From Rhynchopus sp. YZ270_cl-10 (lineage: Eukaryota > Euglenozoa > Diplonemea > Diplonemida > Diplonemidae), in NCBI GenBank assembly GCA_964035575.1, contig OZ037835.1, positions 1,302,001 through 1,366,000 on the forward strand: a stretch of DNA of 64,000 nt, read 5' to 3'. Of the stretch, positions 60,511-64,000 are shown in pieces. The notes under the pieces are model-generated. The model saw only the letters and a program-made list of their open reading frames with translations. It did no database searches and was not told where the DNA came from. A program made the position numbers and the translations under genes. Position 1 is the first letter of the stretch. Each line of letters starts with the position of its first letter.

Positions 60511-61561
60511 CACAGCAGAGAATAAGGTAGGGGGGGCCGGGGACCGGGGACCGGGTTATTCTCAGCCGGACTGGGACACAATATGTAGAAAACAGTGGTG
60601 AAAACGCCCGAAAGTGGGAGGGGACCCGGGCGCGGGAGGGTGGGGGACCGGGACCAGGACCAGGTACTGGTCCCGGTCTCTGTCCCGGTCCTGGTCCAGG
60701 ACCGGGACCGGGACCGATACCAGGACCGGGACTGGGACCAGGACCGGGACCGGGACCAGGACCAGGACTGGGACCGATACCAGGACCGGGACTGGGACCA
60801 GGACTGGGACCAGGACTGGGACCAGGACTGGGACCGGGGACCAGGACCAGTACCAGGACCGGGACCAGGACCAGGACCAGGACCAGGACCAGGACCAGGA
60901 CCAGGACCAGGACCAGGACCAGGACCAGGACCAGGACCAGGACCAGGACCAGGACCAGGACCAGGACCAGGACCAGGACCAGGACCAGGACCAGGACCAG
61001 GACCAGGACCAGGACCAGGACCAGGACCAGGACCAGGACCAGGACCAGGACCAGGACCAGGACCAGGACCAGGACCAGGACCAGGACCAGGACCAGGACC
61101 AGGACCAGGACCAGGACCAGGACCAGGACCAGGACCAGGACCAGGACCAGGACCAGGACCAGGACCAGGACCAGGACCAGGACCAGGACCAGGACCAGGA
61201 CCAGGACCAGGACCAGGACCAGGACCAGGACCAGGACCAGGACCAGGACCAGGACCAGGACCAGGACCAGGACCAGGACCAGGACCAGGACCAGGACCAG
61301 GACCAGGACCAGGACCAGGACCAGGACCAGGACCAGGACCAGGACTGGGACGATACCAGGACCAGGACTGGGACCGATACCAGGACCGGGACCGGGACCA
61401 GGACTGGGACCGGGGACCAGTACCAGGACCGGGACCAGTACCAGGACTGGGACCGGGACCAGGACCAGGACCAGGACCAGGACTGGGACCGATACCAGGG
61501 CCGGGACTGGGGCCAGGGACCGGGGAGCGGGGACCGGGGACCGGGCTTATTCTCTGCTGTG
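60511..61561. mobile_element. 1.05-kb inverted-end cassette around a GGACCA array
   Basis: CACAGCAGAGAATAAG at 60511-60526 and its complement at 61546-61561 bound the array. The sequence after the right end (CTGCCTTGAGTAGTGTGTAACC) is similar to 53536-53590, the region just left of the outer hAT-like element, so the cassette lies in duplicated flank sequence. No coding gene. Confidence 0.55.
60850..61345 (+). repeat. Hexamer array (GGACCA)n, about 80 copies
   Basis: A near-pure GGACCA array flanked by degenerate GGACCGGGACTGGGACC variants over 60640-61540. Because the unit is a multiple of three without stops it is open in several frames on both strands (Gly-Pro, Asp-Gln, Trp-Ser), which explains the 300-400 codon ORFs there. 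Confidence 0.95.
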
Positions 61562-61734
61562 CCCCCCACTGCCTTGAGTAGTGTGTAACCCCGTCACATG
61601 GAACAACAAGAACACGTAGTACCAGGGTAAAGTGCATGCACTAAACCTGCCTACACTGTAGGCAATCGTTAAAGGGGGGTCAGTTTGGTATGGTTTTCGG
61701 GGGACTTCTGCGAGCATTTGCCCGAAGTCAGTTT

Positions 61735-61985
61735 TCACCTTTCCAGGTGGAAGCAACACCACCCCCTTTTCCTTCCTTTTTCATTTGCTTCCTCCCCTCC
61801 CTCCCCTGTCCCCGCTCTAACGACGTGCGTCTGTGTTTTCAACAGTACAGCGCGTCGTGCAGTATATTTCATTTTTCTTCTTCAATTGTTTGCTGTGTGA
61901 CTATGATTGCTACGATCAAAAGGTTAACGCTGAGAGGAGTCGTCCAGCTCATCCAAATATTTCTCTTATTTCCCCCTTCCTCCCC
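61735..61985 (+). repeat. Family 5 tail and cyclase-type leader block
   Basis: CCTTTCCAGGTGGAAGCA and CGCTCTAACGACGTGCGTC match family 5. They are followed by ATTGCTACGATCAAAAGG and GAGGAGTCGTCCAGCTCATCC, also found at 49523-49575 upstream of the truncated cyclase copy. From 61990 to 62688 no gene is seen apart from one MITE. Confidence 0.65.
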
Positions 61986-62084
61986 TCAGAATCCCCCCCT
62001 GCCACCTGATTTTGGCCCGGTAGCAACTTACGCTACACCGTCAAACCCAAATCAAAATCATGTAGTCCTGGATTTCTTATACAA

Positions 62085-62160
62085 CTCAACCAAACCCCTG
62101 ACTGATCGTGCGTATGACGTGGGTAGCGAACCATCTAAAACAAAAGACGAACGGGGGGGG
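62085..62160 (+). repeat. Short repeat partner of 16995-17060
   Basis: CCAAACCCCTGACTGAT...GACGAACGGGGG, inverted with respect to the copy downstream of the SIR2-like gene. Confidence 0.55.
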
Positions 62161-62373
62161 TTTTTATTATTTATCACCAAGTGAGACCATGAATTTCACA
62201 ACCCGTTTTCACGCGTACAAAGTTTCGCCCTCGGACAAAAATGCTGCCCCCTCGGGCTGTTTCCACCTGTGCGTGAAATACTGGAATATAAATTCACGGT
62301 AATAATATATATTACAACCCTTCATCTTTCTTGTTACAGATTGTATCTTCCCATGACCCCAAAAGATTTTTTA

Positions 62374-62491
62374 CCGTATTCGTACAAATTATCGGCCGTA
62401 CTAATGTAGGACCGTAAAAAATGTTCGACCCTTTCAGGGTTTTTCTGGAGGTTCGACCTTTTTTACGGTCGATACTTTGTACGATATACGG
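62374..62491. mobile_element. 118-bp mariner-like MITE, copy 2
   Basis: CCGTATTCGTAC...CGATATACGG lies between TA dinucleotides (62372-62373, 62492-62493). It has the same length and ends as the copy at 46547-46664, in reverse relative orientation judged by the interior, and is somewhat diverged. Confidence 0.85.
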
Positions 62492-62688
62492 TATTCAAAA
62501 AAAGAGGAGACGACGCTGATGGACAAAACTCTATCTTTCGACTGAAAATGTTATCTTAGCCATCTTCACATGAACATGTCCCCAACCCCCAAGCCCAAAC
62601 CTCGCCTCAATTTAATCGATGTGCCCCCTTCACCTACCAACATACCCAGCAGTCTTCCCTTTTCTGTACACCTCTGAACAATGGTGTC

Positions 62689-64000
62689 ATGCGGCATCCA
62701 GTGCTGCTGTGTGTGGTGCTGATTCTGTCGACAGGTGCGATCATCGGTGGCTTCACGTTGACAACATGGGACGACCTTCTGGAGAAGGCACGTGACACAG
62801 GTGATGAGGGCTTTGGGATGTGTCTTGACAGTGGCACGGCGGACATCGAAACGGTCTCGTCGCGCTACCTGCGCTCCGTCCTTGGCAACGTGGACACTGC
62901 GGTGAAGGAGTACCTGAAGGTGCCTGAGCAGCTGGTGCTATCTATGGCCAACCTTGCGACTGCGCACCACCCAAACGTCAGCACGAGCCCCGCCTTTGCG
63001 GATACGGTTATGCGCCCTGCTTTGATGTCCGCTTATCGTGCTGGGACGACGTCTGGATTGGAATACATTTCGTACGAATCGTACCCATGGTCCCCAGCAC
63101 ATCCTGTTCCGTGGAAGAGGGGTGACGGGTTTGCAGGGTGGGGCTCGCGGATGGGGTTCAGGGAGGCGAACCCTGCTGCTTCTGTCCTTCCGACGAATGG
63201 TTCCCAGGTCATTATGGCGTACGAGATGCGTGACCATGTGACGGGGGCGACAGGTATATCTGACTGGGTCTCCTACAGTGAAGCCACGGACAGAGGCGAC
63301 AGAAGGTTCCCGGATATGCCGTGCAACTACTTCCCGGACTACAACAAGGGGGAGTGGACCGGTATCTGCCTATTTACTATGGATCAAAGCGAGCCCTTGG
63401 GCACGCCAGGCCAGATATCCCGTGGCAAGCAGATCTACAACCTGGGTGCCGCTGACCCGCCCCTGTATCCTACGGAGACACTGATCTACACAAACCTGAA
63501 TGTGCAGTGGGGTCTTATGTACTGGGAGCTGAGCTACACCCTCACCCACCCAGAGATGTACACGATGCACCCCAAGCAGGGCAAGCGTGTGGGTGTCATC
63601 ATGGCGTCGGTGACCGCAGAAGGGATAAAAAGGGCAGTGAATGCACAGCTGCTCCCAGACGACACGTCGCTGTACCTGGTGGAGTACGATCGTGTGGCAG
63701 ACACAACAGGAACGGTTGCCGCGTACAACAGAGGGAGGCATCTGCGGATGGTGCATACAGTGACTCCCTGGGGTGCTCCACAAACGATATCATACACCTT
63801 CAACGTAACGAACCACTCAATGGAAGACGCCACGTCGCACATCCCCTCAGTGATTGCAGAGCATGGGCGGTTTGTGTTCACACCCACAGAACTACAGAGA
63901 CCTTGTGGAGATGACAGAGGACTCCTTCCTGAAGTGGTCTGACTCGAACGGCACGGAGTTCTGGACAGTGGCAACGACAATTCAACACAGAACGATTACA
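62689..64000 (+). CDS. Receptor-type membrane protein related to the cyclase-like sensors, 3'-partial with an apparent frameshift
   Basis: The N-terminal signal anchor (VLLCVVLILSTGAIIGGF, residues 5-22) is followed by a long extracellular region with layout like the sensors of the two cyclase-like genes: compare ALMSAYRAGTTSGLEYISYESYPWSP here with ALRRSWSATVSTNNLLYFIS there. The frame from 62689 stops at 63942 after ELQRPCGDDRGLLPEVV, but from about 63890 the +1 frame reads far better (NYRDLVEMTEDSFLKWSDSNG) and stays open to the window edge. This implies a single-base indel or sequence error near 63885-63895, with the gene continuing beyond 64000. The cyclase part is outside the window. 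Confidence 0.65.

Noticed and set aside
60429-61637. Long ORFs of 320-400 codons on both strands encoding Gly-Pro, Asp-Gln or Trp-Ser repeats
   Set aside because: They arise from the stop-free GGACCA hexamer array and have no unique flanking coding sequence.

Overview
The window reads as nuclear DNA of a single-celled eukaryote (a protist). The supporting signs are GC-rich, apparently intronless genes in AT-rich, homopolymer-rich spacers, eukaryotic-type proteins (WD40-like, BspA-type leucine-rich repeat, DUF4116, receptor nucleotidyl-cyclase-like, scramblase-like), a LINE, and a dense layer of nested DNA transposons. Every convincing gene lies on the + strand, and several start codons follow a pyrimidine tract and an AG by only 6-22 nt. 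That pattern fits polycistronic, trans-splicing lineages such as the Euglenozoa, but no spliced-leader or rRNA gene is visible, so the lineage stays an inference.

Layout. 1-1.2 kb: 3' part of a zinc-finger-like gene. 1.4-2.5 kb: large palindromic repeat. 2.5-13.3 kb: two copies of a leucine-rich repeat gene in a duplicated ~2.5 kb block, separated by repeats and by a ~3.5 kb segment with inverted ends. 13.3-17 kb: scramblase-like and SIR2-like genes. 17-20.8 kb: two inverted-repeat elements and three octamer minisatellites. 20.9-24.7 kb: a 1267-residue DUF4116 repeat protein. 24.7-27.8 kb: homopolymer-rich spacer. 27.8-36.8 kb: tandem WD40-like genes, an ArsC-like gene, a questin-oxidase-like gene, a frameshifted third leucine-rich repeat gene and an unknown gene. 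37-38.4 kb: second long palindrome. 38.8-53.2 kb: receptor cyclase-like gene, LINE, an array of ~0.7 kb repeats broken by transposons, a truncated cyclase copy and a second full cyclase-like gene. 53.6-62.5 kb: almost solid nested transposons. 62.7 kb to the end: a related receptor-type gene running off the window.

Two themes stand out. First, leucine-rich repeat, DUF4116 and WD40-like proteins all begin with a ubiquitin-like domain of about 70-80 residues, and two of the types end in a possible membrane anchor, which suggests one modular family with interchangeable repeat scaffolds. Second, the transposon borders can be read directly, because one host repeat family (called family 5 here) supplies empty sites. 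Three nested elements have CAGGG/CCCTG ends and 8-bp target duplications (hAT-like), two 118-bp elements sit between TA dinucleotides (mariner-like), and others show apparent 2-, 3- and 5-bp duplications. Many minisatellite arrays lie inside such elements and four array types share the tetramer GTAC. The cyclase-like paralogues are mosaics of near-identical and diverged stretches, indicating recent gene conversion.
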